Positions 23,182 to 36,017 of a DNA stretch of 64,000 nucleotides are shown in pieces; position 1 is the stretch's first letter, and the number at the start of each line of letters is the position of its first letter. The translations under genes were made by a program, and so were the position numbers. A model generated the notes under the pieces. It was not told the origin of the DNA and searched no databases. It worked only from the letters and a program-made list of their open reading frames with translations. The DNA is taken from positions 124,001 through 188,000 of the forward strand of contig FWCC01000237.1 in assembly GCA_900169235.1 (NCBI GenBank), written 5' to 3'. The stretch is from Zarea fungicola. Taxonomy: Eukaryota > Ascomycota > Sordariomycetes > Hypocreales > Cordycipitaceae.

Positions 23182-23785
23182 GTGGGCTTGCTTCTCTTCG
23201 CATACCCGATGTACGAGGATCTACCACAATTTCGGGCATGCTACGCTAGAAGAGAAACACTGTACAATTATGTGATGCACTTCTGAGTGAGTGCTGGGCC
23301 TCACATGTCCAGTAGTTGGATTGGGTCCTTTTATTGGCCTGGGTTACGGATTCTGGAAAACAAAAAAGGGAGCAATTTTAGACGGGTTTACGTGCGAGAA
23401 CTAGCACAACATCGCAGGCTGGGTGGGAGAAAGTTGTTTAATGAGAATATAAATTAATATCGGATTCAATTGACGTCTCAAAAATTTTAAACCGCTCCTA
23501 CTAGACCCACGTCAGCATGTGCAGACGTTGTCAGATTCAAATTCTTGTTTGCTGGAGCTGTCGTGAGCGTGGGGTGGTTGACGCTCTTGCTAGCTTCGTG
23601 AGCGTCCAGGGCTCAGCTAGGCTGGCTTTTTCCCTTGAACCAACTACTCGCGCTTCATCCCAACAAACTGCTACTCGAACGATCACATCAGCGGACGCAA
23701 TTTAACCAAAGGCCGATAAAAGGAACTCGATTATCACGCCATTTGACGACACGCAACTATTTCTTGCGTCGCGACTCAACTCACA
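23182..23785. other. Intergenic, PAF1 promoter
   Basis: About 600 nt between two plus-strand genes: the RER1 3' flank, then the PAF1 upstream region. No gene or strong motif seen. Confidence 0.5.
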
Positions 23786-25307
23786 ATGTCGTCCTCCGCG
23801 CCTCGGTCGGGCGAGCGCGTGATCCATCAGGACTTCATCGCTCGCATTCGCTATTCCAATGCCCTTCCACCACCGCCGATTCCTCCAAAGCTTCTCGATA
23901 TTCCAAATACAGGCCTCGCCAGCGGCCAATATACCACACCTGGCTTTGCGTCTAGGCTGGCCCGAGAACAGCCGGTCAACATTGAAGCTGATGCTGAGTT
24001 GGGCATGCCCCTAGACCTAGTGGGCATGCCAGGTGTCTTTGACGGCGATGAGAGTTGTACGTATTGCTGATGAACCAGGCTTTTCTCTTCGAATCGGTTG
24101 TTGGAAAGGTACTGACCGATTTTCACTCGCAGCCATCCAGGCGCCAGCACAAGCACCACCCGTGCATCCCCACGACAAGCCACTATTACGGCCTATTGCT
24201 GCCCTAGGCAAACCCAAGGTGGCCGAGGCGAATGTGTCTTTCTTGCGTCGTACCGAGTATATTTCATCTCTCTCAACGAAACGATTCGAGGGCAGCAGCC
24301 CACGTGCTCTGTTAGCCAAGGCGCGCAAACCGATTGTGCGCCAGGCTGAGGCTGCCGCCGACGCACCTCAGACTATCAAGCGCAAGATTGAGCGATCCTT
24401 TGAAATTGCCGAGCAGGAGCTCAAGGACCCCAAGCGCGCAAAGCACCCGAACAAGAAGCACCTCAAGGCTGTCGAGGTTACCCCTCTGCTCCCCGATCTC
24501 GACGCCTTTCCCGACTCGGGTGCCTACGTCACCATCAAGTTCCTCACAAACCCCATGGCTGGCACCGACAGCAAGTTTGATGCCCGTTTGCTGAGCAGTC
24601 TCTTCCGACCTATTGACAAGACGCGCGAGGAGGAGGCCGCATACGAGGCCGCCGTGGCCGCCCACGAGCTGGACCCCATCGGCAACGCCAAGCCACAGAA
24701 CCTGATGAACTATGACTTTTACCTCGGAGATAGTTCCGCCGTGGGCAAGAACTTCCGCCGCAAGTTTGACGTTGACGACCCGGAGCACGATGAGGATGCC
24801 CTTTACACGGACCAGGCCAGCGGATGCTTCCAGTTCAACCGTGTCCGCGCCTACGAGACGGCGCAGGAGATTGAGCTGGATCACGCAACAAAGTATCAAG
24901 ACGAGGTGCTGCTCGCCTTCAACGACGACGAGAACTACCCGCGCCAAAAGGCACTCTACTACTACCCTGTGATGCAAAAGTCGACCATTCGCCCGCAGCG
25001 CACCAAGAACATTGCGCGCACGGCGGGTATCTACGAGGAAGAGCAGATTGTAGATCAGCTCGACATTACAGTGGACGACCCGACTGAGGAGATGCGCGAT
25101 GCCATGAAAAAGTACCGCGCGCAGCCTCTGGGCTGGGAGCAAGAGGAGGAGGAGGAGGAGGATGAGGAGGGCGCAGCGGCACCTGCTGAGCAGCCAGACG
25201 GCAATGATGCAGACGGCGACGCGGATGGCGAAGAGGTTACTACGAGACACCACTCGGCGTCAGATGACGGTAATGCGGACGGCGATGAAGATGAGGATGA
25301 CGACTAA
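23786..25307 (+). CDS. PAF1: PAF1 complex subunit Paf1
   Basis: Paf1 is the scaffold of the RNA polymerase II-associated PAF complex, which supports elongation and histone H2B ubiquitylation/H3 methylation in the nucleus. Two exons, 23786-24056 and 24133-25307, with a 76-nt intron (donor GTACGT, acceptor CTCGCAG), give 481 aa. The N-terminal signature HQDFIARIRYSNALPPPPIP and PPKLLDIPNT is typical, as are SFLRRTEYISSL and the central NYDFYLGDSSAVGKNFRRKF. The C-terminus is a long Glu/Asp-rich tail, coded partly by a (GAG)n run near 25144-25170, usual for the family. Start at 23786 fits the family; an unspliced reading of the same frame through the intron starts late and lacks the N-terminal signature. 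Confidence 0.95.
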
Positions 25308-25633
25308 TGCGGCAGGAAGAAATATCTGGAAACCCATAACTGTATTAGTATATCCAGTGGAAGGAAAAAAAGAGGATAGAACCGTGAAAAGACAAGAGGA
25401 TACGTAGCTGGTTCCACCAGTCGAGTTTAAGCTATTGTACATTCAATCTTGTTCAAATTACATGGCAGCTCTGGCCATACGCATATATCATGTCATGTCC
25501 AACAAAGGGACTGTATCCCACCTTCCCAAAAACGCCTTTTGCCCCTGTATAGAGTAAAAATCTGTCGTCGCCTGCATGTATGTACAAGAAAAAGCATCGC
25601 CTACTTAATCATTATTGGCCCCCCCTGTCTGCC
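25308..25633. other. Convergent 3' flanks
   Basis: About 330 nt between the stop codons of PAF1 (+) and the GT90 gene (-). Contains only 3'-flank type AT-rich sequence; nothing else seen. Confidence 0.5.
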
Positions 25634-27702
25634 TCAGTTTTGCGCTCGCCTTTTGACATGCGCTTGTGGCGGTAGCTTCTTCTCTGCGTTGGCAGGATCA
25701 AAGCCAATGATTTCTCTATTATCATCAATGACTCTGGCATATCTATAAATCACGCCCGTGTTAGTTTTTCCTTCTTATCATTATCATAATCGTCGTCTCT
25801 CATGCCGATTCCTGCTCAATGCGCAACTTACTCCAGCAGTAGCCTAAAGAACCACGCCTCCATGTCCACCTTGCGAATGGACTTGGCTGCCCACTCCTGA
25901 CTCTGCGTGGCCATCTTCGCCGCATCTGCAGCGCCACTTTTTGTCGTTGCATAATAATGTACCGCCGCCAGCCAGTCACCCCCTTGCATACTCAGCGGTA
26001 CGTAGTGCAGCCAGGGCTGGAGCCACTCGCTGTGCCACTCGCGAAAGAGCGCGAGCTTGAAGATCTGGCTGCCGCTCTGCAGGAACGAATAGAAGCGGCC
26101 GCTAAAGGCGTTGCCGTCCATGTCGAGCAGGAACTTGTAGCGCCAGGCATACTGCATGTCAACGGCATCCTTGACCTTGAAGAACTGCTTCTGCGCCTGG
26201 CAGTCGCCTGGGTCGCACTGCCCAATGTGCGAGAAGTGCACGTCCATGAGCTTGCGGTGGTCGCCCCGGGGCACCTCCGCCGCGGTCCAGTGATGAGTGT
26301 TGCTGCTGCCCTCGGCTGCGGCAGAAGCGCCGTCCGTAAAGATAGGCGCATCCGTGGCGGAGTTGATCGTCTCGACAACGTGCTGCCGGTGCTGCCGTCT
26401 CCAGCCGCCGTTACGGCTGAAGCCGCCTGTCGTAGAGCCGCGCCAAAAGAGCTTGCTCTTCTTGTCGGCCCAGGGCATGTCAAGAGTCTCATTGTACTCA
26501 ACTTTGCCGTACCAGTACCACGGTGACGGGTAGATGAGATCTGCATACGACGAGATCTTTGACTGCGAAAAGATGGGAAACAAGTCGTGTGTGACTTTAA
26601 ACATATTGGGTCGGTCAAAGAAGCCGTACGTCCTGCTGAGCGACGGGCTCAGGCAAATGTCGGACATGGCTGTAATGTTGTCAACGAGCCCGGCCTCGCT
26701 CAGGGTGTAGCTTGCTACATTGTCCACGGGTTCTTCATCTTCGAGCATACGCGCGGGGCTGTCTGGTGAACAGGACATGCGCGAGTTTGTCCAGGTGGCT
26801 TCGCGGTTGATGTTGTTGAAGCGGGTGAGTTTGTTTTCGTCAAAGCGCTGCTTTTCACTGAGCTCTGGCGATGTGGCAGTGAAATCATTTGCAGGTGATT
26901 GATGGGCAGACGCGGCAGGCATGGTTTTGTGACGGGCTTTGTCAACCAGTCGAGTCAAATCGTCATATGGAAGCACGACTCGCGGTTCGTCATGGAGGTT
27001 AAAAGCAAGATCCATGTCCGGCAGGTATGGCACAATATTCTCGAGCATCCCAACTGTGGCATTTCTTTGCCATTCAGGACCGCCGGCTGTAAAAGCGACG
27101 GCATGATCGCGGATGGCAATGCCGAGCAGCGCGTTGTCATATCCCAGGGCCTCCTTGGCGCGGCTGCGAATGGTTGCCGGCTTTAGGCCCCAAAAGGGTG
27201 TGATGAGATCATGGATGGAATCAAACTCGTCAATCAGCTGCACTTTATTCTTCTTGGAAAAATCGAACCACTTGTCAAAATGAGGTGGTGGCGGGAGGCC
27301 GTAACGCCTTCGATACTCAGTGACAGCGGCCTCGAGCGTTGCAGACTGTTTGGAAACGGCTTTGTCAAACTGCTGCTGAGCATTTTGAGTAAGATGCTGA
27401 ATGGGATGAGTCGACTTTTCAGAAAATGTCTTGGGGTTATATGTATGAGCATCTTTGTCAGTTGCAAGAGAATCAGACGCTTCTGGTTTGGTATGTTTTT
27501 GCGGTTCTGGCTGAGTCGCTTGTGACTGTGGCGCCACTGGCGGCGGTTGCTTCTGTGTCTGATCTTTATTTAATGGCAAGGATTCTTGATGTTTCTCTAT
27601 CGCAGGGGTGTTCATGTGAAGTAGAGAATATGCAAAGAAGAAGAACAGGCCGACGGTGAATATGAGAGCCCATGGTCGCCGCCGCGAACACATGTCGAGC
27701 AT
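25634..27702 (-). CDS. GT90 (CAP10-type) glycosyltransferase
   Basis: A Golgi glycosyltransferase of the CAP10/GT90 family, whose founding member in Cryptococcus is needed for capsule; other members are beta-1,2-xylosyltransferases. Two exons, 25832-27702 and 25634-25742, give 659 aa. The intron (25743-25831, donor GTAAGT, acceptor TTATAG) restores the C-terminus LLEYARVIDDNREIIGFDPA. It is a type II membrane protein: short basic N-terminus, one hydrophobic span (WALIFTVGLFFFFAYSLL), then a Gln/Pro-rich stem. The catalytic domain includes WADKKSKLFWRGSTTGG and KYKFLLDMDGNAFSGRFY-like (here WRYKFLLDMDGNAFSGRFY), the family hallmarks. Start choice between Met1 (27702) and Met4 (27693) is open. 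Acceptor and donor sugar are unknown. Confidence 0.92.
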
Positions 27703-28827
27703 GCTGCACGCAGCGTTCTGTATACAAGCACGGTGGTAGCAGAGAAAACGTGCGGCTCAGTGTGTCAGATTGCCGGGTATTAAGAGCCGAGGGATGGAGC
27801 ATGTAGATATCGACGACTGATAGAAATGGATCAATTGTCTAGCATCCAAAGCCAGCCCTATGCTTCAGCTCAGCTTTCCTAGTAATGAAACTATACCAAG
27901 CCTGGCCAAAGTTTTAGCGCCAACTGTGGTGAAGCTGGTCACCACGGCGACACATTATGTCAGCATCTAATTTGTAAGTTATGTGTTGATTGCATTGCAG
28001 ACAGAAAATGAGAGAAGCCAATTAAAAAAGAAAAGAAAAGGAAAAGAAAAGACGCGGTAATAGAGAATAACGTAAATTCTCGAATAGAGATTTAAATAAA
28101 GTTTGACAGATATAATGGAGGAGTGCGGGACACGCAACAAATCTGCGGCACTGGGCTCAGTTAAACGTGTACCATTGTACCGCGCAATGCATTCCAGGAC
28201 TGTTTTGAGTGTGGAATCAGAAAGATTTCTTCTTTGATTGTCATACAGCTGCAGAAAAGTTACTGAACCGTGAAATACAATTGCAGACAAATATAACGTT
28301 CCTTGAGCATGGTAGCCTTATTATATACTACGGCGAGGTGTTGTGATGATGACTTTTAACATAACTACCTGCCTTCACCGAGTGTAAGTTTCACAAGACT
28401 GTCAAGGAGGACGATACGTTTACTGGGGAGATCCTGGCCGCCAATACTTCACTTCCTAGTGGTATAATCTCGTTTATGAAGAAACACAAGGGCTGCAGCA
28501 GAAAAATATGCTGGGGATGCAAAAGCATTTAATGAGGCAAGCTGAAAAGCCGGGTGAGTTGAACCAGGTGACGCTATCTGGCCAACTGGGGACGTGCAAT
28601 AAGTGATTTTTTCAAGATTTTCGTCTTTTGACTAATGCCTTTCTTCATATATTCTGCAGATGGGTTTATTTCCAGTTTCTAGCGACTCTTTTTGTATTAC
28701 CCTAGTAAGTGTGCCGCAATTGGAGCTTTAATAACCACGTAAATACTCGAATCCCATAGCTCTATTGCTTTAGCACTTGTTTTAAAGCATGGGTAACGCC
28801 TTTGTCGCAAACGATATAGATCTAGTG
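27703..28827. other. Intergenic, GT90 promoter
   Basis: About 1.1 kb between two minus-strand genes. A purine-rich AAAAG-type run lies at about 28026-28052. AT-rich overall. Small frames show no domain or start/splice support. Confidence 0.5.
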
Positions 28828-29729
28828 TTATGCCTTTATAATTTTCCAGTCCATCCAAACGCTGAGAGCGTCGTCACGAAGCTTTCGTTGCACCTCACGG
28901 CTGGGTGGCAGGCTGGCACATCCACGGCTGGTTCTGCTCTTGGCCGTCTCAACCAGTGCTGCATCGTCATCCTCGGTGTCTAAAATAGTGAATGAACGCA
29001 TTTCCGTCTTTTCCCAATTTGTTGCTAGTTTTTTTAAACATGGTGTTTTAGGGATCAAAGTGACATTTTTTGTTCAAGGCGACAAAGGGCGACATACCGT
29101 TTGGACAATTGGAGCCTTCCCAGTCATCAGTAAGAAAGTGCAAAAAGCAGCCGTGCGATAGAACAGCAATATCTTTGTGAGGCTGATTTTTGAGCCACTG
29201 TCGCGCTGCCTGCGCTCGAGCAAGCAGAGCTGCCTCCGTTGGGGCATATTTTCCTTGCTGTTTCCGTGGTAAGTAGAGATATTGTATTCATTATCACAGC
29301 AGCAGGGACGCGAAGGAATTAAGAGGAGAATGGACAAACCTTGATCTCCCAGCCTTCTTCCACTAAACTAAAGTTTACCGACTCGCTGCCATACGCCGCC
29401 TTAATTACAGACAGGGCACTGCCAGAGTCGCATGGTATATCGCTCACTTCTTGCACGTCAGGCCATGCATATATGCAGCCCGGTTGGTTGCGCTGAAGCT
29501 GCGGTTCAAAAGCCATCAGTGCGGTATTGAGTGTTCGACGCAAGGGAGATGCGAGTATGAGCTCAATTTCTACTGTTCCGTCTTGTTGGAGCATGGCGAG
29601 CTTGGTGGCTAGATCACAGGCCTGCTCTCTGCCGCGTTCGGTAAGTAGAGGGTCATGGATGCCGTGGTTATCCACGCTGATATTGTGGACGCCCTCAGCG
29701 TGACGAATAAGATGAATTGTTGGAGGCAT
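28828..29729 (-). CDS. Histidine phosphatase superfamily protein (PGM-like)
   Basis: A branch-1 histidine phosphatase, the fold of cofactor-dependent phosphoglycerate mutase; fungal relatives are often annotated as phosphoglycerate mutase but most act on other phosphoesters. Three exons, 29340-29729, 29098-29257 and 28828-29024, give 248 aa. The catalytic RHG-type motif reads LIRHAEGVHN near the N-terminus; the second arginine is in ILASPLRRTLNTAL, and the second catalytic histidine is in IAVLSHGCFLHFLTDDW. Splices have donors GTTTGT and GTATGT; the second join gives CPNATNWEKTEMRSF, as in relatives. The start at 29729 (MPPTIHLIRHAEG) is chosen over an upstream in-frame ATG at 29759 because family members begin there. 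Substrate unknown. Confidence 0.9.
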
Positions 29730-30093
29730 AGTTATGGTGTATAAGTAGTAGGTGCTCATTTGAAAGCCCTGAGCTGAGACTCAGAATCACCCCGCACTTT
29801 GCGCCTCGATGAACTGCTCAACTAGAATCAGGCTACAGTCGACGGGCCTGATCAGAACACCAACCTACAACTTCAAAGATTTACTTTTGCTAATGATTTT
29901 CATTTGAATATTTTCTCAGTATTAATGCTCTAATTTTTTTTTTATATAAAGAAGGGTTAATCTAAATTCTATAAACTCCAGTTGCATCCTTACAGATGGC
30001 ATGCGTAATTCTATGTTCTAAAGACAGACAAGAAACTAAATTGACACAAAAAGAAAGGGAGGGGGAGAGCGTGGAAACTATCACACAGGCCTG
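29730..30093. other. Intergenic, short
   Basis: About 360 nt, upstream of the phosphatase gene and downstream of the ABC transporter gene. AT-rich (T runs near 29936-29945). No gene seen. Confidence 0.5.
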
Positions 30094-33000
30094 CTACTCT
30101 GCCTGCTTCGATCTCTTCGTGCGCAGCTTCATGAGCACATACACAAGCATGTAGGAGCTGAATACGAGAAGCACAACAATACCCGCATCTCGCCAGCCGT
30201 AGTAGTACTCATTGAGGTTCAGCGCGCGCAAGTAGTCCTGCGCCGTCGTATACGTACAGACCTTGCAGTTGGTTGTTGCCTCCGGGTTCACTAGGTTGGC
30301 AACGGAGCCCGGTCCCGCACCGTGGAGGTATGCGTCGAGGTACTCGCCGCACGTCTGATTTCCAGGCGGGTTGAAGCGCGCAAATTCGCTCTCCTTGCAA
30401 TGCACCTCGTTCCCCCACATGACAAAAGTGAGGATGCTGCCCATGAGGTAGTTGAAGGGGTTCATGTAGTACATCCAGTAGCGCCAGAAGGGCTGGATCT
30501 GGGCGTACGGCACGAGGACGCCGCAGAAGGAGACAAGGATACCGATGATGAGCGGATTGACGAGTGTAGTGGATATCACGTTTGGCGCGTACGCCGCGAT
30601 GAACTGGCCGATGCCCGTGTACAGGAATTCGTACATGAGCATGACGAAGAAGACAGCTCCGGCGCGCTCCGAGGAGCTGGGGAAACCGACAGTGTAGTAC
30701 CAACAGACAAAGTAGATGACAGCGCAAAGAACCAGGTAGGGCATCTCGGAGACGATGAGGCCAGTGGTAAAGGCAAACCAAGAGTACGTCTTGGATTTCT
30801 TCTCACGTGTCTCGAAGATGTCGCGGCGGCTGATGAAGAGTGGCTGTAGCTGAGCGAGAACACCGGGGGCGACAAAGATGAACTGGAAGACAGCAAACAT
30901 GGTGGCTTGCAAGTCACCAAAGGAGTTGCCGACCATCCAGAAGGAGAAGCCGTTGAAAAGGGCAGAAAAAATGTGCAGCATCACCTTGTTATTGACATAC
31001 TCGGTGTTGCGATACAGCGAGACGTTCATGCGCTGTGTGACCACCCGGATCTGCTGGCTCATAGGTGTGGCAAACTCATGCCCATCGTCGACAGTGCCCG
31101 GAGGTTTGGCGGCTGCATCTGCAATGATGCCATCAAGCTCAGTCGTCACTCTCTCATGCTCTGGGGAGTTGAGCCAAATCTGGTTCCAGTCGCGGCCGTC
31201 GTTGGCGGAGCCAGAGACGACGTCAATCATGTATTCAGCCGGGTTGGCGTCGGCAGGGCAGGGGCTACCATTGCGGCCAAAGTAGTCTTTGATGGTCTGT
31301 GCCTGTTCGCCAATGTCGCCAAAGTAGACGGTTTTACCACCTTTAGCGAGGAGAAGAAGGCTGTCGAACTGGGAGAAAAGTTGCGCTGAAGGCTGGTGGA
31401 TGGTGACCAGAACGGCCTGACCGACGGCGGCAAGCTTGCGCAGGAACTTAACAGTGCGGTAAGCAGACTGGCCGTCAAGGCCAGACGTGGGCTCGTCAAG
31501 GAAGATGAGGATACTCGGCTTGGAGACAAGCTCGACGCCGATTGTGACACGCTTGCGTTGCTCGACAGAGAGTCCGTTGCCCACTTCACCGATAAGAGTA
31601 TCGGCTAGCGGTTGCAGCTCAAGTAGATCGATAATAGTGTCGACATAGGCAAGTTTCTCGGCGCGAGGAGTGTCACGGCTCTGACGGAGGAGGGCAGAGA
31701 ACACAAGGGCTTCACGAACAGTGGCATACGGCTCATGGACATCGAGCTGCTCGCAGTACCCAGCGGAGCGCTGGAAAGACACAGGTAAGGGGCGACCGTC
31801 GACCAAGATCGAGCCGTTGATAGTGCCATCAGTCTTGCGTTGAGCTAATACATCCAACAAAGTGGTCTTGCCGGCACCAGAAGAGCCCATGAGCGCGGTC
31901 AGATTGCCCGGCTTGATGTAACCCTGCACGTTATCGAGCAAAACACGATCACCGCTGGGGGTTTTCACGGTGTATGAGAGGTTCTTCCAAGTAAACACCG
32001 AAGTATTGCGCAAGAGATTATTCTGAACCGAGTCGCTGCCTTCAGTTTCGCTCTCAAATGGAGGCTGTTCCGAGGATATTGGTGCTGTCACTGCAGTGTC
32101 CTTGGACATTTCACCCTGTTCTTCATCGGCCGTCGGATTGATGGCAACATATTTACTGTTCTCGCGGGGAATTACAAGACTTGGACCATTCTCGGCGGAT
32201 GACTTCCAGCGGCAAGTGGCCCAAATGGTCACAGCGACGAAGAATACCCACCAAGCCCAGATGACGCCAAAATTGCGCCACAAGTGAGAGTGGCCATATG
32301 AAAGCGACTTTAGATGGTCATCGCCATAGACAAACGACTGGCCTGGCTTGGAACCACCAATACCGGAGCAGGCGTTGCTGGTGCTGTTGATGTAGTCAGG
32401 ACCGTTGGGGATCAGATTGTTGCCAACGCACGGTACGATCTTGCCAGAGAACTCATTAGAGAGAAGAGCATCAAAGGCATAGGCGAGGGGGTTAATCCAG
32501 AATAGCCAGACAAACCAAGGGTGCATCTGGGGCTTCTGCAGCTGAAATCCAGTGTACAAAAACAAAGCCGTGACGGCGACACCGGCAACCTTGGTAGCGT
32601 CATCAAATCTCTTGAACAAGGCACCATTGGCTCTGAACAGTGCAGTGATGCAAAATGCGGTGGAGAGAATAATCAGCCAGTAGGTGAAGAAGGCACCTGC
32701 TGTGCGCTCCAGGTCCACCATGAAGTACAGAATCAGAGCAAACGTTGAAGTCTGGAAGAGCAAGACCGGAATATCTGCTGCAATTTGGGCGATGCAGAAA
32801 GCAGCAGGATGGAAAAAGGCAAAGGATTTGTGTTTGATCAGGACGGGTCGGCCGCTGAAGGAATCCGTCACCTCCGACATGGCAACCAATGTAGGGTACA
32901 GCAGCGAGAAGAAGAGTGTACCCGACTTGGAGAGCAGGCCGGCTGTGTTCTGTGGGGCATTGTAGAACAGTGAGCCAGCGATGAGAGCCTGAATGATGTT

Positions 33001-34374
33001 GGTCACCTGCTTGATGACAAAAGTGGTCTTGTCACCCATAATGATCTGGTACTGGCGCTTGACGCAGGCAGCAACCTGCATGGGGAAGCTAACCGTCATA
33101 GGGCTGTCGGCTGAGTTCCACTTGTGCTTCTCGCCAGCAACGGCCTTTTGGAAGGCCGTGGTGTTGACTTGCGCCTGCTGCGTCGTCGGGTAGTCGTACT
33201 CGTTCTGCATTAGGGGAAAGAGGCTCGTGGCCTCATAGGCTTCACGGACTGCGGAAGCTGTGCGGGGGAATTTGTCGCGCTTCTCATGTTGGATCTTGCG
33301 CTCCGATGGGATTGTCACACCTGTCAGGTAGTCGGCCACGTTCGCACCGGGCTCGCAAATGAAGCCAAGCTCCTCCATGAACGGCCGAGCCTCTGCGAGC
33401 GGCCCGTAGAATGTCTCCTTGCCTTCATCTAGAATCAGAACCTTGTCAAAGAGGTTGTAAATACCATTTCCGGCCTGGTAGAGTGTGACAATGGAAGCAA
33501 GACCAAGTACATCGGTCATGGCTCGGATGGCCTTGGCATAGTCGAGGGCGCTGTTACCGTGTTAGTTGAACTTGGAAGTTCCGTCAAGTCATAGATCAAT
33601 TCAGATTGGTACGTACGTGCTAGCGTCAAGACCTCGAGTCGAGTTGTCCCAGCAGTAGACACTGCCCTTACCAGCTAGGCACTCGATGATAGAAACACGC
33701 TTGCGCTCACCGCCAGAGACACCACGAACAAATGCGTTGCCAACTTTGGTATCATGTGTGTGCTCGATGCCCATAGATTCTAGCAAGAAATTCTTACTCT
33801 CCTCTCGGTATTCCTCTGGGCCTTGGGTACCATTCGGCAGTGTAAACGGGACATTCAACCGCGAAGCGAACTCCATGGTCTGTCCGACAGTGAGCGTGGG
33901 AAAGAAGATTTCCTCCTCATTGTTCATTATAATCTGGCCTCGGTAGCGCTTGGCTTCCTCGGCCGTCATAGATCCGTAGTGTATGTCGCCGGTGACACTA
34001 GAATAACCGCGCCGGTTGTTGGCGATGATGTTGAGCAGTGTTGTACAGCCGGAGCCGGGACGGCCGAGGACAAGTAGCATCTCACCGGGCTTAACACAGC
34101 CGTGGACATTGTCAAGGATGGTCCTCATCGGCGGTTTGTGGCGCGACTCGCGAATCTGCTGTAGAATGTTGAGCTGGGAACCCACATTTTCATGTATGGC
34201 GGCGTCGGAGCTGACCGCCTTGACGGTTATGTTCTTCCAGGTGACACCGAGCTCACGGCGAGGGAAGCCGGTGGCACGATCACGCTCGTCGGTGGCCACA
34301 ACTTTGTGTCTGAGATGCCAGTCGTTGCTGTCATCGACATGGCCGCTTAGGGTAGGCGCTTCCGAGCCCCCCAT
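30094..34374 (-). CDS. PDR-type ABC transporter (ABC-G full transporter)
   Basis: A full-size pleiotropic drug resistance transporter with reversed NBD-TMD order, expected in the plasma membrane to export lipophilic compounds. Two exons, 33617-34374 and 30094-33550, with a 66-nt intron (donor GTACGT, acceptor TAACAG), give 1404 aa. NBD1 has the fungal PDR degeneracies: Walker [10 protein letters not shown] (Cys for Lys, about residues 104-112), signature [13 protein letters not shown] and Walker B ending WDN. NBD2 is canonical in Walker A (GSSGAGKTT, about 805-813) and Walker B ([14 protein letters not shown]), with signature [10 protein letters not shown]. Each half ends in six-span domains, with the extracellular Cys-rich loop before the last span of TMD2. 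At about 1400 aa it is slightly short for the family. Its start faces the Zn2Cys6 gene across 1.87 kb. Confidence 0.95.
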
Positions 34375-34859
34375 GGTTGTGGACAGACTAGTACGTCAAG
34401 AAGCTTTATATGAAAAAAATTGTTGGCTGAAGAGTGCTAATGAGACATGTGACGTGGACAAGAAGCAGGTAGATGGGACATAAGAATTGAAAGATGAGAC
34501 TGGATGGAAAATTAAACAATAATAAGAGAGTAGATCTGATGGAACATACGCAAAGGAAAGCACGGGGCTTGGCCTCATATTAAAAGGGTTTATTGTGTTG
34601 TTGACCTGATCCACTCGCTATGTCATCGGGTATTGAAAATTCACGACAGCGGGTATATCGATGGGTGGGGAGTATACGCAGCCTCATGGAACCTGCGGCC
34701 AGCCAAAAAGGGCATTCTTTCACGCCGCTAGAAAGTAGAAAGAAGAAATTTGTTAAAAAAAAAAAACCCCCCAACCCATGCTTGGCTCGGCAAAAAATTC
34801 CCTTCAGCTCTGCCTCCGTAGTAGCTATCCGGACCAGTGGGGTAGTGTGGGCCAATGGC

Positions 34860-34876
34860 CGGGGTGTAAAACCCCG
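34860..34876. promoter_or_regulatory. Inverted repeat CGGGGT-N5-ACCCCG
   Basis: A perfect 6-bp inverted repeat with a 5-bp spacer, about 490 bp upstream of the ABC transporter start codon. Its outer CGG/CCG triplets could suit a zinc-cluster dimer. Binding is inferred from pattern only. Confidence 0.35.
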
Positions 34877-36008
34877 AATTTCCTATTTGGGACAGAGCAA
34901 ACGGCAGGCGCCGGAGACGCAAAATGCGCTTAGTCAACCACGAAGTTTACATCGGCCTGCGAGGCAACCGATGTGAGCTACAAAACACGGTGATTCGAAT
35001 GGCCGACGTAGCCGAATTGTCAGTTCCGAGAGAACACACCAATAGCTAGATACTGGAATCAACGTGGATGATATTCAGATCTTGCGTCATCTAGGTACTC
35101 GAATATAAGTGCCGGCTACCACTGGCAGGGACCCAGACAGCCAGTATTGCAGTATTACCTTGATGATAAAGCTTCAGGCAAGATTCTGCCTCCCATTAAG
35201 GGCCTCTTAATTAATTTTTTTTAGTAATTGGGCATGATGCATAGTCTGGGATATCAATACGGCCACATGGCCAGCCGTCCACGATTGGAGGTTCATGACT
35301 AAGCGGGGGTTTTATTTCAACGCCAAGAGCCAAGTAGTGAAATTTGCCTCAGTTGTCCTAGCATGCACACTTCAGCATAGAATTGTTAACATGTCCTCGC
35401 TTTCGCTACACATATCCGCCGTCACAGGTTACCAAGCTCGATGATTAAGAATTCATGAAAACAAGCTGCCGTTCCGCCGCGGCCTTGAATAGCTAGCGCT
35501 GCCGTGATCGTCGACATCCTGTTTCATTCACAATAGAGATGTGGTTTCACTTTAATGCTATTGTCTTCAACGATAAATTTATTTATAGAACTGCCAGATT
35601 TGCTAGGCTGTTCAATCATTAAAAAATTAATTCATATTTAAGACAGCTCGTTACTCGTTACTCAGCTGCGTAAAAAGGGTAGTGAGGCAACTCATTCAAC
35701 TGCTCGAAGCAACGCTCTAACAAATCGGGAAGTTTGCAACGGAGGCCGATGGGACGCGAAACTAGCACAGTAGCGAAGAATAATAATAAGCATGTTGCGA
35801 AAACGTAATTGCTGTCTCCCATCAACTAATAAAGGGCACGCGTGGAGTCTTTTGACGCCACGCCTAAGGCGGCCTATATCCGAGACCGAAAATCCGATTA
35901 GTCATCGGTTATACTGTGCCAACTTCTCGAGACGGCCCGCCGGCCTACCGTCTATCCATTCTGCATTTAGTGAGCTGCATCTCTCTCCTGCCGAATAATA
36001 AAGGACGA

Positions 36009-36017
36009 CGGAGTCCG
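36009..36017. promoter_or_regulatory. CGG-N3-CCG site upstream of regulator
   Basis: CGGAGTCCG lies about 230 bp upstream of the Zn2Cys6 start codon. Inverted CGG triplets are classic zinc-cluster targets, so self-regulation or control by another family member is possible. A 9-mer of this class is not rare by chance. Confidence 0.3.

Noticed and set aside
24312..25253. 313-codon minus-strand frame opposite PAF1
   Set aside because: It is a Leu/Val-rich mirror of an acidic, codon-biased gene and has no start, splice or domain support; PAF1 on the plus strand is clear.
26000..26620. Long frames on both strands inside the GT90 gene
   Set aside because: Shadows caused by high third-position GC in the GT90 coding sequence.
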